From assembly GCF_014852585.1 (NCBI RefSeq), contig NZ_JACVBX010000006.1, positions 62,001-126,000 on the forward strand: 64,000 nt of DNA. Reading direction: 5' to 3'. Position 1 is the first letter of the stretch. Every line of letters starts with the position of its first letter. The stretch comes from Pseudomonas sp. PDM18. Lineage in GTDB: Bacteria; Pseudomonadota; Gammaproteobacteria; Pseudomonadales; Pseudomonadaceae. Below, one piece after another: positions 48,324 through 57,211 of this stretch. The translations under genes were made by a program, and so were the position numbers. The notes under the pieces were generated by a model. The model did not search any database. It was not told the origin of the DNA and saw nothing but the letters and a program-made list of their open reading frames with translations.

Positions 48324-48415
48324 CCAGAGCGCTGCGGGCGAAAGCGGAACTCCCATTTCGCAGGACGAACACGTCCTACAAAGACACTCCCCGGGCAAAC
48401 ACACAGGAGAACAAC

Positions 48416-49198
48416 ATGGATCTGGGCATCAAGGGCCGCTGGGCCGTGGTCTGCGCCGCCAGCAAGGGGCTGGGCAAGGGTTGCGCCGTGGCGTTGGCCC
48501 GCGAGGGCGTGAACCTGGCGATCAACGCCCGCGACGTCGATACCCTCGCCGCTACCGCCGCCGAGCTGCGCCAACTGGGCGTGGAAGTGCGCGAAGTGGC
48601 CGGCGACATCAGCCAGCCGGAGGTGCGTGCCGCGCTGCTCGCCGCCTGCCCGCAGGTGGACATCCTGGTGAACAATGCCGGCGGCCCGCCACCCGGCGAT
48701 TTCCGCGACTGGGAGCGCGAGGACTGGCTGCGCGCCCTTGAGCTGAACATGCTCACGCCCATCGAGCTGATCAAGGCCACCATCGATGGCATGGCCGAGC
48801 GCGGCTTCGGGCGCATCGTCAACATCACCTCCGGCGCAGTGAAGGCGCCCATCGACGTGCTCGGCCTGTCCAACGGCGCGCGCAGCGGCCTGACCGGCTT
48901 CGTCGCCGGCCTCGCCCGCCAGCCGCGGGTGGCCGGCCATAACGTGACCATCAACGGCCTGCTGCCCGGCTCCTTCAATACCGACCGCCTGCGCAGCGGC
49001 CTCCATCGCGCGGCACAACTGAGCGGGCGCGACGAAGGCGAACTGGTGGAAGCCGAAAAACGGGCAATCCCCGCCGGGCGATTCGGCACTGCCGAGGAGT
49101 TCGGCACCTTCTGCGCCTTCCTCTGCAGCGCCCACGCCGGCTACCTGACCGGGCAAAACCTGCTGCTCGATGGCGGCGCCTATCCCGGCACCTTCTGA
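48416..49198 (+). CDS. Short-chain dehydrogenase/reductase with atypical active site
   Basis: The 260-residue SDR starts at ATG 48416 behind ACAGGAG. The cofactor motif is CAASKGLGKGCAVAL, followed by DILVNNAGGPPPGDF and the active-site strand IVNITSGAVKAPIDVLGLSN. Where classical SDRs have Y-x-x-x-K this protein reads SNGAR, so both the tyrosine and the lysine are replaced. A number of bacterial SDRs share this GLSN-x-ARSG form, and their chemistry is unclear. It ends the oxidoreductase run before the LysR gene. Confidence 0.87.
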   Translation: MDLGIKGRWAVVCAASKGLGKGCAVALAREGVNLAINARDVDTLAATAAELRQLGVEVREVAGDISQPEVRAALLAACPQVDILVNNAGGPPPGDFRDWEREDWLRALELNMLTPIELIKATIDGMAERGFGRIVNITSGAVKAPIDVLGLSNGARSGLTGFVAGLARQPRVAGHNVTINGLLPGSFNTDRLRSGLHRAAQLSGRDEGELVEAEKRAIPAGRFGTAEEFGTFCAFLCSAHAGYLTGQNLLLDGGAYPGTF

Positions 49199-49222
49199 TA
49201 CCTCCGGGATCTGAACGCTTTT

Positions 49223-49305
49223 CGTAGGAGCGAGGGGGACGCCTGGTTCTTGCTCGCGAACCGGCCCCGCTGCGATGTGGTTCGCGAGCAAGCCCGCTCC
49301 TACAG
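49223..49305. repeat. REP pair with variant left arm
   Basis: The left unit begins GTAGGAGCGAGGGGGACGCC and then TGGTTCTTGCTCGCGAA, the longer variant arm also seen in other orientations at 22720-22812 and 63147-63240. The right unit is normal (TTCGCGAGCAAGCCCGCTCC). Located between the SDR and LysR genes. Confidence 0.88.
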
Positions 49306-49356
49306 TCACCCCGCCAAACCCTACAATCACCCCGCCGCTCTCGAACAGGCCTGCCG

Positions 49357-50262
49357 ATGAAAGCCCACTCCGACGAACTCAAGACCTTCGCCACGGTGAT
49401 CGACTGCGGCTCCATCACTGCCGCCGCCGAACAGCTGGGGCTCACGCCCTCGGCAGTGAGCCGGGCGTTGTCGAAGCTGGAGGAAAAGCTCGGCACCACC
49501 CTGCTCAACCGCACCACCCGGCGCATGAAGCTGACCGAGGAAGGCGAATTCTTCCTGGAGAACGCCCGCCACATCCTCGAACAGATGGACGCCCTGGAAG
49601 AGCGCCTGGCCCTGCGCCAGCAATCCCCGGCCGGGCGTCTACGGATCAACGCGGCGTCGCCCTTCATGCTGCACGCCGTGGTGCCACATATCGGCGCCTT
49701 CCGCGAGCGCTACCCGGACATCGAGCTGCAGCTCAACACCAACGACCTGAACATCGACTTGCTGGAGCAGAGTACCGACATCGCCATCCGCATCGGCCAC
49801 CTCGCCGACTCCAGCCTGCACGCCCGTCCGCTGGGCAGCAGTCAGCTGAACCTGCTCGCTGCTCCCGAATACCTCGAGCGCCACGGCGCTCCGTCCGACC
49901 TGGAAGAACTGCTCGGCCACTCCCTGCTGGGCTTCACCCAGCCCGAGGCGCTGAACGTCTGGCCGATCCGCCACGCTGGCGGCGACACCCTCACGGTTAC
50001 CCCGTCGCTGTCCGCCTCCAGCGGCGAAACCCTGCGCCAGCTCGCCATCGGCGGCCAGGGCATCGCCTGCCTCGCCAGCTTCATGACCTGCGACGACATC
50101 CGTGCCGGGCGCCTGGTGCGCGTATTGCCGGAGATGACCAGCGAACGCCGCCAGCCCATCCACGCGGTGTACTACCGCAACTCGCAGCTGGCGCTGCGCA
50201 TCCAGTGCTTCCTCGACTTCATCCAGGAGCGTCTGGCGCAGTCGCTGCACGCCACCGGTTAA
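49357..50262 (+). CDS. LysR-family regulator, YafC-like
   Basis: The 301-residue regulator has an N-terminal winged HTH (FATVIDCGSITAAAEQLGLT; SAVSRALSKLEEKLGTTLLN) and a periplasmic-binding-protein-like effector domain. It aligns along its length with E. coli YafC as remembered (NRTTRRMKLTEEGE, LGFTQPEALNVWPI, SSGETLRQLAIGGQGIACLA). YafC is adjacent to dkgB in E. coli. Here it could control the dkgB-MDR-SDR genes upstream or the efflux operon starting 100 nt downstream, which in other species has a LysR regulator (AaeR). Confidence 0.9.
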   Translation: MKAHSDELKTFATVIDCGSITAAAEQLGLTPSAVSRALSKLEEKLGTTLLNRTTRRMKLTEEGEFFLENARHILEQMDALEERLALRQQSPAGRLRINAASPFMLHAVVPHIGAFRERYPDIELQLNTNDLNIDLLEQSTDIAIRIGHLADSSLHARPLGSSQLNLLAAPEYLERHGAPSDLEELLGHSLLGFTQPEALNVWPIRHAGGDTLTVTPSLSASSGETLRQLAIGGQGIACLASFMTCDDIRAGRLVRVLPEMTSERRQPIHAVYYRNSQLALRIQCFLDFIQERLAQSLHATG

Positions 50263-50362
50263 ACCAAGAAATTTCCCACAGCCGGAAAACCTCGACCACA
50301 CTCAACAGGGTTCGCGACGCTCCACCGAAGGGGCGTCTTCCCGCCGTGATCGAGGGCCTGGC

Positions 50363-52528
50363 ATGTCACCCATGCTGTTGTACCTGCGCGCCATCATTCA
50401 TCCTGGCCGCGATACCCTGCTGTTCGCCCTGCGCACCGTGCTCGCGGGGCTCCTGACGCTGTACCTGGCTTTCCTGCTAGACCTCGACCAGCCCAAATGG
50501 GCGACCATGACGGTGGTGATCATCAGCACCCCACTGGCCGGCATGACCCTGCAGAAAAGCTTCGCCCAGGTGATCGGCACCACCATCGGCGCCATGGTCG
50601 CGGTGGCGATCATGGCGCTGTTCCCGCAGGCGCCGTTGCCCTTCATCGTCACCCTGGCGCTGTGGCTGGCGCTCTGCACCGCCGGCGGCACCCTGATGCG
50701 CTTCACTTACTCCCACGCCTTCGTCCTCAGCGGTTTCACCGCAGTGATAGTCGCGTTGCTGGCCCAGCCGGCGCCCGAATCCACCTACACCCTGGCCATC
50801 ACCCGCGTCACCGAAACCCTGCTCGGCGTTGCCTGCGTGACCCTGGTCAGCCTGTTCTTCGCCCGTCCGCAGAGCGTGGCGCGCGGCTATTTCGCCAAGG
50901 TTGACCAGTTGATCCGACTGATTGCCGTGCACGCTGCCGCGGTGATCCGTGGCGAGGAGCTGGAGGAGGACTTCCAGCAGCGGCAGAAGCAGCTGCTGGG
51001 CGAGATTGCCGCCCTGGAAATGCTGCGCCGCCACCTGTATTTCGATGCCCCGCGCCTGCGCGGTGCCGACGAACTGGTGCAACAGTTGGCTAACCAGCTG
51101 GTGCTGATGACTTCACGGCTGGCCATCCTGCGGCGCCAGCGCAAACTGATCGAAGCGCGCTTGAGCGGCCCGCTGCCCGAGTCCGTGCGGCGTCTGCGCG
51201 AGGATGAACTGGCCTGCCTCGCCGAGCTTGCCGAGTTCGGCCGTGATCTGCCCAACGCTACCCGCAAACGCATCACCCAACTGCGTCAGCGCTTCGACGC
51301 CGCCGCGCGGCAGGCGGAGGAACTGGCAGACGGCCTGCCCACTTCGCTGCGCTCCCTGGCCTGGGCGTTGCGCTTCGAGCAGGCGCGGCTGATGCAGCAG
51401 CTGGACGAGATGATCGAGCTGAGCGAGGCGATCCAGGAAGGCCGCCCCGGCAGCAGTTCCTATCCGCAGAGCCAGGCCCATGCGCTGCACCTGGACTTTC
51501 ATCTCGCCGCGATGAACGCCACACGTGCCTTCGTCGCACTGTGCTGCGCCGGCTGGATATGGATCGAGACCGCTTGGGACGGCGCTCGCGCCGGAATGAT
51601 CCTGATCGGTATTCTCTGCTCCCTGCTAGCCACCTTCCCGCGCCCGCTGATGGCCAGCCTGGCCTACATGCGCGGGCTGGCCATGGCGCTGGTGGCGGCG
51701 GCGCTGCTGCAGTTCCTGCTGCTGCCCAGCGTGGGTGACTTCGAGATGCTCGCGCTGTTCCTCACACCGCTGCTGTACGTGATCGCGGTGGGTCTGGCCA
51801 ACCCGCAGACCGCCGGGATCGGCATCGGCCTGGGGTTGTCTACTTTCCTGCTGGTCGGCCCGCAAAACCAGGGCGCGTGGATCAACACCTCGCTGCAATG
51901 GTTCGAGTTCGCCGGCGGTTACGTCAGCGCCGGTGTGCTGGCGTTGCTGGTGTACGCCTGGGTGTTCCCCTTCGACGCCGATGCCCGCCTGCGCCGTCAA
52001 TCGCGCCGCACTCGCGCCGAGGTACGCTCGGTGCTGCTGTCCAAGCCCAGCGAGGCGCGCCGCTTCCTGTTCGAGAGCCGAATGGTGGATCGCCTGGCGA
52101 TCATGCTCGGATTACTGCCGGCGGCGCGCGACAGCCACTCCGGCGAGCGTTTCCAGTGCAGCCTGGCGAGCATGACCCTGGGCGTCGTGCTGCACCAACT
52201 GCGCCGCGAGAGCCTGAATCCCAACGGTCTGCCGCAAGCCCTGCGCGAGCGCCTGTCACTGCTGCTGGATGAACTCGCCGCCTGCCTCGATCAGCCGCCT
52301 GCCGCACCCCTGCACCGGGTATTGCCGGCCATGCGCGAGCTGGGCAACGAGCTGGACGAATTGCAAGGACATGGCAACTACCCCAGCGGCGATGCCATGC
52401 GCCCGGTATTCGTCAGCGGCGTGGCACTGCTGGTAGCTGCCGACCTGCTCGAACGCTTCCGTGACCTCTACGGCGAATCCGCCGCCCTCCACGATGGCCA
52501 TGGGGAAGCCGCGCTGCATGCCCGTTGA
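50363..52528 (+). CDS. FUSC-family efflux protein (AaeB-like)
   Basis: The 721-residue protein has two membrane blocks (about 10-170 and 385-545), each followed by a cytoplasmic domain, which is the FUSC/AaeB layout. The N-terminus (LFALRTVLAGLLTLYLAFLL then DLDQPKWATMTVVIIS) is highly typical. AaeB-type proteins pump aromatic carboxylic acids out of the cell with an AaeA adaptor. A DUF1656 gene (11-nt overlap) and an HlyD gene (next base) follow, making a three-gene efflux operon without its own outer-membrane factor. ATG 50363 is the chosen start. Confidence 0.92.
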   Translation: MSPMLLYLRAIIHPGRDTLLFALRTVLAGLLTLYLAFLLDLDQPKWATMTVVIISTPLAGMTLQKSFAQVIGTTIGAMVAVAIMALFPQAPLPFIVTLALWLALCTAGGTLMRFTYSHAFVLSGFTAVIVALLAQPAPESTYTLAITRVTETLLGVACVTLVSLFFARPQSVARGYFAKVDQLIRLIAVHAAAVIRGEELEEDFQQRQKQLLGEIAALEMLRRHLYFDAPRLRGADELVQQLANQLVLMTSRLAILRRQRKLIEARLSGPLPESVRRLREDELACLAELAEFGRDLPNATRKRITQLRQRFDAAARQAEELADGLPTSLRSLAWALRFEQARLMQQLDEMIELSEAIQEGRPGSSSYPQSQAHALHLDFHLAAMNATRAFVALCCAGWIWIETAWDGARAGMILIGILCSLLATFPRPLMASLAYMRGLAMALVAAALLQFLLLPSVGDFEMLALFLTPLLYVIAVGLANPQTAGIGIGLGLSTFLLVGPQNQGAWINTSLQWFEFAGGYVSAGVLALLVYAWVFPFDADARLRRQSRRTRAEVRSVLLSKPSEARRFLFESRMVDRLAIMLGLLPAARDSHSGERFQCSLASMTLGVVLHQLRRESLNPNGLPQALRERLSLLLDELAACLDQPPAAPLHRVLPAMRELGNELDELQGHGNYPSGDAMRPVFVSGVALLVAADLLERFRDLYGESAALHDGHGEAALHAR

Positions 52529-52724
52529 TATCGAACTGGGCGGCGTCTATCTGCCGCCGCTGGCCCAGGCGCTGCTGCTGGCCCTGCCGATCTTCCTGCT
52601 GCTGGACTGGAGCCTGCGCCGCCTTGGCGTCCTGCGCCTGGTCTGGCATGAGGCGCTGTTCGAAGGCGCGCTCTATGCCTGCATCTGCGCGGGCCTGATC
52701 CTGCTCATGGGAGCCCTGCACTGA
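52518..52724 (+). CDS. DUF1656 (AaeX-like) small membrane protein
   Basis: The 68-residue protein starts at ATG 52518 inside the end of the FUSC gene. It begins with the DUF1656 motif PVDIELGGVYLPPLAQALLL and has two transmembrane helices (about 12-32 and 45-65). Such proteins accompany FUSC-HlyD pairs in nearly all cases; their precise job in the pump is unknown. Its stop codon abuts the HlyD start. Confidence 0.9.
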   Translation: MPVDIELGGVYLPPLAQALLLALPIFLLLDWSLRRLGVLRLVWHEALFEGALYACICAGLILLMGALH

Positions 52725-53699
52725 ATGGCCAGCCTGCGCAAAATCGTCCCGCCACTGATCACCCTGGCGGTGGTCGCGCTCGCACTTATCCTCGGCTACT
52801 TCGCCTGGACCTACTACACCCGTGCGCCCTGGACCCGCGACGCGCGGGTACGCGCCGACGTGGTGACGCTCTCGGCGGACGTCACCGGGCGTATCGTCGA
52901 GCTGCGGGTGAAGGACAACCAGCACGTCAGCAAGGGCGAGCTGCTGCTGACCATCGACCCGGCGCGCTACGAACTGGCGGTGCTGCACGCCGACCGCGCG
53001 GTGGAGGTTGCCCGCGCTGCGCTCGGCCAGTCCCAGGCAGCCATCGCCGCCAACCAGGCGCTGTTGCAGCAGCGCCATAGCGAGGAAGTCCGCCGCCGGG
53101 CCCTGAAGGCGCGCTCGGCGATCTCCAACGAGGAATGGGAGAAAGCCCAGACCGACGTCACTGTGGCCGAGGCGCAGTTGCTGCGCGAACAGGCCAACCT
53201 GGGTCTGGCGCAAGCCAACGTGGCCCTGTCCGAAGCTGCGCAGAAGCAGGCACGCCTGGACCTGGAGCGAACCCAGGTGGTGGCACCGGTGAACGGCTAC
53301 GTGACCAACCTGCTGACTCGTGCCGGCGACTACGCCACCGCAGGCCATTCACTGGTGGCGCTGGTGGACAGTGATTCCTTCTATGTCAGCGGCTACTTCG
53401 AGGAAACCAAGCTGCCGCGCATCCGCGAAGGTGACCGGGTAGATGTGCAACTGATGAGCGGCGAGCGCTTCGACGGCCGCGTCGAGAGCATCGCCTTTGC
53501 CATCACCGACCGGGAGAATGTCGCCGGCGCGCGCCTGCTGGCCAACATCAACCCGAGCTACACTTGGGTGAAGCTCGCCCAGCGCATCCCCGTGCGCATC
53601 GCCATCGCCGCGGATTACCAGAGTCGCGCCCGCCTACGCGCAGGCACCACGGCCACCGTCAGCGTAATGGACAGCAACAATACCGAAGACCTTCGATAG
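52725..53699 (+). CDS. HlyD-family adaptor of FUSC pump (AaeA-like)
   Basis: The 324-residue adaptor has one N-terminal membrane helix (ITLAVVALALILGYFAWTYY), the DARVRADVVTLSADVTGRIV strand set typical of AaeA/EmrA proteins, a helical hairpin (about 80-165) and a second half-motif (VVAPVNGYVTNLLTRAGDYA). It would connect the FUSC protein to an outer-membrane factor encoded elsewhere, possibly one like that at the start of the window. It terminates the operon. Confidence 0.92.
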   Translation: MASLRKIVPPLITLAVVALALILGYFAWTYYTRAPWTRDARVRADVVTLSADVTGRIVELRVKDNQHVSKGELLLTIDPARYELAVLHADRAVEVARAALGQSQAAIAANQALLQQRHSEEVRRRALKARSAISNEEWEKAQTDVTVAEAQLLREQANLGLAQANVALSEAAQKQARLDLERTQVVAPVNGYVTNLLTRAGDYATAGHSLVALVDSDSFYVSGYFEETKLPRIREGDRVDVQLMSGERFDGRVESIAFAITDRENVAGARLLANINPSYTWVKLAQRIPVRIAIAADYQSRARLRAGTTATVSVMDSNNTEDLR

Positions 53700-53826
53700 G
53701 CTCGCTGCGGAACTTTAATCACCGTCTCGTCATCAATCGATCGTGTGATTGTCACCTTGCCGGGTGCAGCATGCATGCGCCCAGCCTCCCGCAATCCCGC
53801 GCGGACGCCCCGCCCGAGGATCGCCC

Positions 53827-54444
53827 TTGCCCCGCACTACCCTGTTCGCCGCCGCCCTCCTGGCCTGCACCACCTTCGCCCTGGTCGCCTGGCGTTCGTT
53901 GCCATCGCCACTTGAGGAGGTGCCGAGCAGCAGCCTGTTCGCGCAAAACTGGGCCCGCGGCGGGGTCGTCCTGCTGGTACGCCATATGGAACGTTGCGAC
54001 CGCTCCGCCGCCGAATGCCTGGGCGCCGCCGACGGCATCACCTCCCGCGCCGCCGCCCTGGCACAGAGCATGGGCGACAGCATCGCCCGCCTGGGCCTGA
54101 CTGCCACTGACATCTACAGCAGCCCGGCCAACCGCACCGTGCAGACCGCCGACCTGATGTTCGACCGCAACGTGGTGCGCCAGGACTGGCTGCTCACCTG
54201 CAAGGACGGTGACCTTGCCGAGCAGATCCGCCAGCACAAGGCCGCGCACCGCAATCTGGTGCTGGTCACCCACAGCGAATGCTTCGACCTCCTGCGCGAG
54301 AACCTGAAGGTCCGCGAGACCGATACCCCCGAGTACGGCAGCGCCCTGGTGCTGTTCGATGAGAGCGAACCGAAGCTGCGCATCGCCGGCGAAGTCGAGA
54401 CCGATGAGTGGCTGAAGCTGGTGGATTCGCACAACCCGAGCTGA
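53827..54444 (+). CDS. Histidine phosphatase-family protein, membrane-anchored or exported
   Basis: The best start is TTG 53827, with GAGGA 6 nt upstream, giving 205 residues (PRTTLFAAALLACTTFALVA is then an N-terminal signal or anchor); an ATG-equivalent start at 53749 lacks support. The catalytic motif is LLVRHMERCD in place of the usual RHG, and the second histidine is in LVLVTHSECFD. The family removes phosphate from sugars or LPS cores; E. coli Ais is an example. Located 61 nt before the MscS-type gene. Start choice is moderate, family is good. Confidence 0.82.
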   Translation: MPRTTLFAAALLACTTFALVAWRSLPSPLEEVPSSSLFAQNWARGGVVLLVRHMERCDRSAAECLGAADGITSRAAALAQSMGDSIARLGLTATDIYSSPANRTVQTADLMFDRNVVRQDWLLTCKDGDLAEQIRQHKAAHRNLVLVTHSECFDLLRENLKVRETDTPEYGSALVLFDESEPKLRIAGEVETDEWLKLVDSHNPS

Positions 54445-54505
54445 GGGCGCTGCCAGAAAGCGCTTTCTGTGCCATCTTCTTGCGATCGTTCCAAGGAGAG
54501 GCTCG

Positions 54506-55966
54506 ATGCCCGCCCTGCTCACCACCCACCCGCTGTTCGCCGCCCCCGTCCTGCTGCTGATCGACCTGCTGCTCTGGCGGCTGGTCGGACCGGCCCATCC
54601 GCACTGGCGGCTGGCCGCGCGCATTTTGTGTTTCCTGCTGTTCAGCCTGCTGCTGTTCAACGCCGGGATGAACCCGCTGCGCGCCGCGCCCTGGCCGGAC
54701 GACCTGCCCAGCCACATGGTCGCCACCGCCGTACAGATCTTCTGGTGGCTGTTCGCCGCGCGCTGCCTGACCGTGGTGCTGGGCTTCCTGCTGGTGCAAC
54801 GCATCGGCCACGGCGGGCGGCTGCTGCAAGACGTGGTCGGCGCGCTGATCTTCCTGGTCGCCATCATCGCTGCCGCCGGCTACGTGCTGGAGCTGCCGGT
54901 GAAGGGCCTGCTGGCCACTTCCGGGGTGGTTGCCATCGTCCTCGGCCTGGCGCTGCAGAGCACGCTGAGCGACGTGTTCTCCGGCATCGTGCTCAACACC
55001 ACCAAGCCCTACCAGCTTGACGACTGGATCTCCATCGACGGTATCGAGGGCAAAGTCACCGAAATCGACTGGCGCTCCACCTACCTGCAGACCTCTCAGG
55101 GCACGCTCGCGGTAGTGCCCAACTCCCTCGCCGCCAAGGCCAAGGTGCTCAACCTGAGCCGACCGGCAAACCTTTATGGGGTCAGCGTGAGCCTGACGGT
55201 CAGCCCGCACATCCGCCCACGCAAGGTGATCGAGGCCCTGGAGCAAGCCCTCGGGGGCTGCCGCGCCCTGCTGGCCAGTCCGGCACCGGCGGTCAGCGTA
55301 CGCAAGTCCGCGCCGGACGGGGTGGAGTACGAAATGAGCGGTTTCGTCGCAGCCATGGGGGAGAAGCGCGAGGTGCGCAATCAACTGTTCGACCTCGCCT
55401 ACCGCCATCTGCAGGCCGCCGGCATCAACCTGCTGGCCGAGGCCGACGCGCCGATGCGCGAGAGCGCCTCGCGGGCACGGGCGCTGCTGGTGCGCTCGGG
55501 CCTGTTCGACGCGCTCCGCGACGAGGAACGCGACGAGCTGGCGAACCGCATGCAGCGCCGACCGTTCAAGCGCGGCGAAGTGCTGCTGGCGCCGGGGGAT
55601 GTCAGTGACCGTCTGCAAATCATCGACTCCGGCGTGGTCAGCGTCACCCTGCCCCACGAGAGCCAGACCATCGAGGCCGGCCGCATGGGGCCGGGCGAAG
55701 TGTTCGGCGAGGCCGGTGTGCTGACCGGCTCTGCCTGGCAGGCACAGTTCACCGCCATCAGCGACGGCGCCGCCTACTACATCGACAAGGAAACCCTCGC
55801 CCCCTGCATGGAGGCGCGCCAGGAGATCGCCGAGGCCATGGGCCGTCTGCTGGACTTCCGCCAGAAGGCCAGCGCCGCGCTATTGGTGGAGCAACCCGCT
55901 GTGGTGCAGCAGCGTGGGCTGATGGCGTGGCTCAAGCAGCACGCCGGGCGCCGCTACAAGGCCTGA
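54506..55966 (+). CDS. MscS-type mechanosensitive channel fused to cyclic-nucleotide-binding domain
   Basis: The 486-residue protein has four membrane helices in the first 155 residues, the last being the pore helix GLLATSGVVAIVLGLALQST, followed by the MscS beta domain (LDDWISIDGIEGKVTEIDWR; VVPNSLAAKAKVLNLSRP). From about 335 to 465 a cNMP-binding domain follows: MQRRPFKRGEVLLAPGDVSD, MGPGEVFGEAGVLTGSAWQA. This matches the bacterial cyclic-nucleotide-gated channel group, in which MscS pores are gated by cAMP-like ligands more than by tension. Start at ATG 54506 behind AAGGAGAGG. Confidence 0.92.
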   Translation: MPALLTTHPLFAAPVLLLIDLLLWRLVGPAHPHWRLAARILCFLLFSLLLFNAGMNPLRAAPWPDDLPSHMVATAVQIFWWLFAARCLTVVLGFLLVQRIGHGGRLLQDVVGALIFLVAIIAAAGYVLELPVKGLLATSGVVAIVLGLALQSTLSDVFSGIVLNTTKPYQLDDWISIDGIEGKVTEIDWRSTYLQTSQGTLAVVPNSLAAKAKVLNLSRPANLYGVSVSLTVSPHIRPRKVIEALEQALGGCRALLASPAPAVSVRKSAPDGVEYEMSGFVAAMGEKREVRNQLFDLAYRHLQAAGINLLAEADAPMRESASRARALLVRSGLFDALRDEERDELANRMQRRPFKRGEVLLAPGDVSDRLQIIDSGVVSVTLPHESQTIEAGRMGPGEVFGEAGVLTGSAWQAQFTAISDGAAYYIDKETLAPCMEARQEIAEAMGRLLDFRQKASAALLVEQPAVVQQRGLMAWLKQHAGRRYKA

Positions 55967-55992
55967 CTCCATAGCAGATCAGGCGTCGCGGG

Positions 55993-56346
55993 TCAGGCGC
56001 TGACTTCCTGCAGGCAATCCAGCGGTACCCAGCCCGCCTCGCCGCTGGGGCGGACGCACCAGAGCCAGCCGCCCAGCTCACGCCCGCCTTCGAGCCGCTC
56101 ACCGACCTCCACGTCGAGTTCACGGGCGGTGTAGTCCTCCATCGCCACCCCGGCACCCGGCGCGGTCATGTTGAACACCTGCGCCGGCACCCAACCCTCG
56201 CGCTGCCCGGGCGTGGAGCAGAAGTACCAGTCTTCCCAGCCCTCGGCGCCTTCATAGCGCTCGCCCACGAACAGCGGCGCGCCCTTGGCAAAGGTGATGG
56301 GCGCGGGGTATTCGCTGCGGTGGCGCTGAATCACTTCGTAGTGCAT
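55993..56346 (-). CDS. Bacterial SH3-like domain protein
   Basis: The 117-residue cytoplasmic protein has two short SH3-like repeats: ITFAKGAPLFVGERYEGAEG then REGWVPAQVFNM, and AMEDYTARELDVEVGERLEG then SGEAGWVPLDCL. The GWVP motif closing each repeat is the variant SH3 signature. Such proteins may bind peptides or membranes; no function is known. It is followed upstream by an oxygenase gene on the same strand, 39 nt away. Confidence 0.82.
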   Translation of the reverse strand: MHYEVIQRHRSEYPAPITFAKGAPLFVGERYEGAEGWEDWYFCSTPGQREGWVPAQVFNMTAPGAGVAMEDYTARELDVEVGERLEGGRELGGWLWCVRPSGEAGWVPLDCLQEVSA

Positions 56347-56385
56347 GTCGATCTCCCGGTTCCCTGGACCGATCCATGCTACTCC

Positions 56386-57093
56386 TCACAGCGCATCGTG
56401 GAAGATCACCCCGAGGGCGAAGCGCTCGCCGGTACACACGCGACTGACGCCGTGGCGCAGGTTGACCCGGTGATAGCCTCGCGCGCCGCGTACCGGGCGC
56501 TGCGCCACGGCGAACACCACGGCATCGCCCTGACGCAACGGCACCACGGATGCTCGCGACTGCATGCGCGGACGCTGCTCGGTGAGGACGAACTCGCCCC
56601 CCGTGAACTCCTCGCCAGGCCGCGACAGCAGGATCGCCACCTGCAGCGGGAAGGCCAGTTCGCCGTAGAGGTCCTGGTGCAGGCAGTTGTAGTCGCCGGC
56701 ACGGTAGCGCAGCAGCAAGGGCGTCGGCCGACACTGGCCGGCGACATGGCACTGGGCTAGAAAATCGGCATGCTCCGGCGGGTACTGCATACCGGTGTCC
56801 ATGCGTTCCTGCCAGGTATTGGCGATGGCCTGAAGCGGTGGATAGAAGGACTCGCGCAGTTCCTGCAGCAGAGCGGGCAAGGGATAGGCGAAGTAGCGGT
56901 ACTCGCCGAGGCCGAAGTTGTGCCGAGCCATGACCACGCGGCTACGAAATGGCGCGTCCCGGTCGTAGAGCGCACGTAGCATCTCGCACTGCGCTCTATC
57001 CAGCAGGCCCGGGATCAGCGCATGGCCTTCGGCGTCGAGTTGCTGGGTGAGTGCGGGCCAATCCAGGGCACGCAGGGTTCGGGAGAGGGACAT
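56386..57093 (-). CDS. 2-oxoglutarate/Fe(II)-dependent oxygenase
   Basis: Started at ATG 57093 (MSLSRTLRALDWPALTQQLD) the protein has 235 residues; ATG 57114 is an alternative. The iron triad is H-x-D in YNCLHQDLYGELAFPLQVAI and the distal histidine in GYHRVNLRHGVSRVCTGERF, with the 2-oxoglutarate arginine in GERFALGVIFHDA. It resembles prolyl-hydroxylase-type (P4Hc) enzymes that modify proteins or small molecules. The substrate is unknown. It may be co-transcribed with the SH3 gene. Confidence 0.87.
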   Translation of the reverse strand: MSLSRTLRALDWPALTQQLDAEGHALIPGLLDRAQCEMLRALYDRDAPFRSRVVMARHNFGLGEYRYFAYPLPALLQELRESFYPPLQAIANTWQERMDTGMQYPPEHADFLAQCHVAGQCRPTPLLLRYRAGDYNCLHQDLYGELAFPLQVAILLSRPGEEFTGGEFVLTEQRPRMQSRASVVPLRQGDAVVFAVAQRPVRGARGYHRVNLRHGVSRVCTGERFALGVIFHDAL

Positions 57094-57211
57094 CTTGTCG
57101 ATCCGTTGCTGCAATGCTTCAGTCTAGAACCGCCCGTCGATACCCGCGTCCCAGCGCTGACTTTCAAACTCCACTGTAGAATCAGGCATCAATTTCGGAC
57201 CGACCACTACC

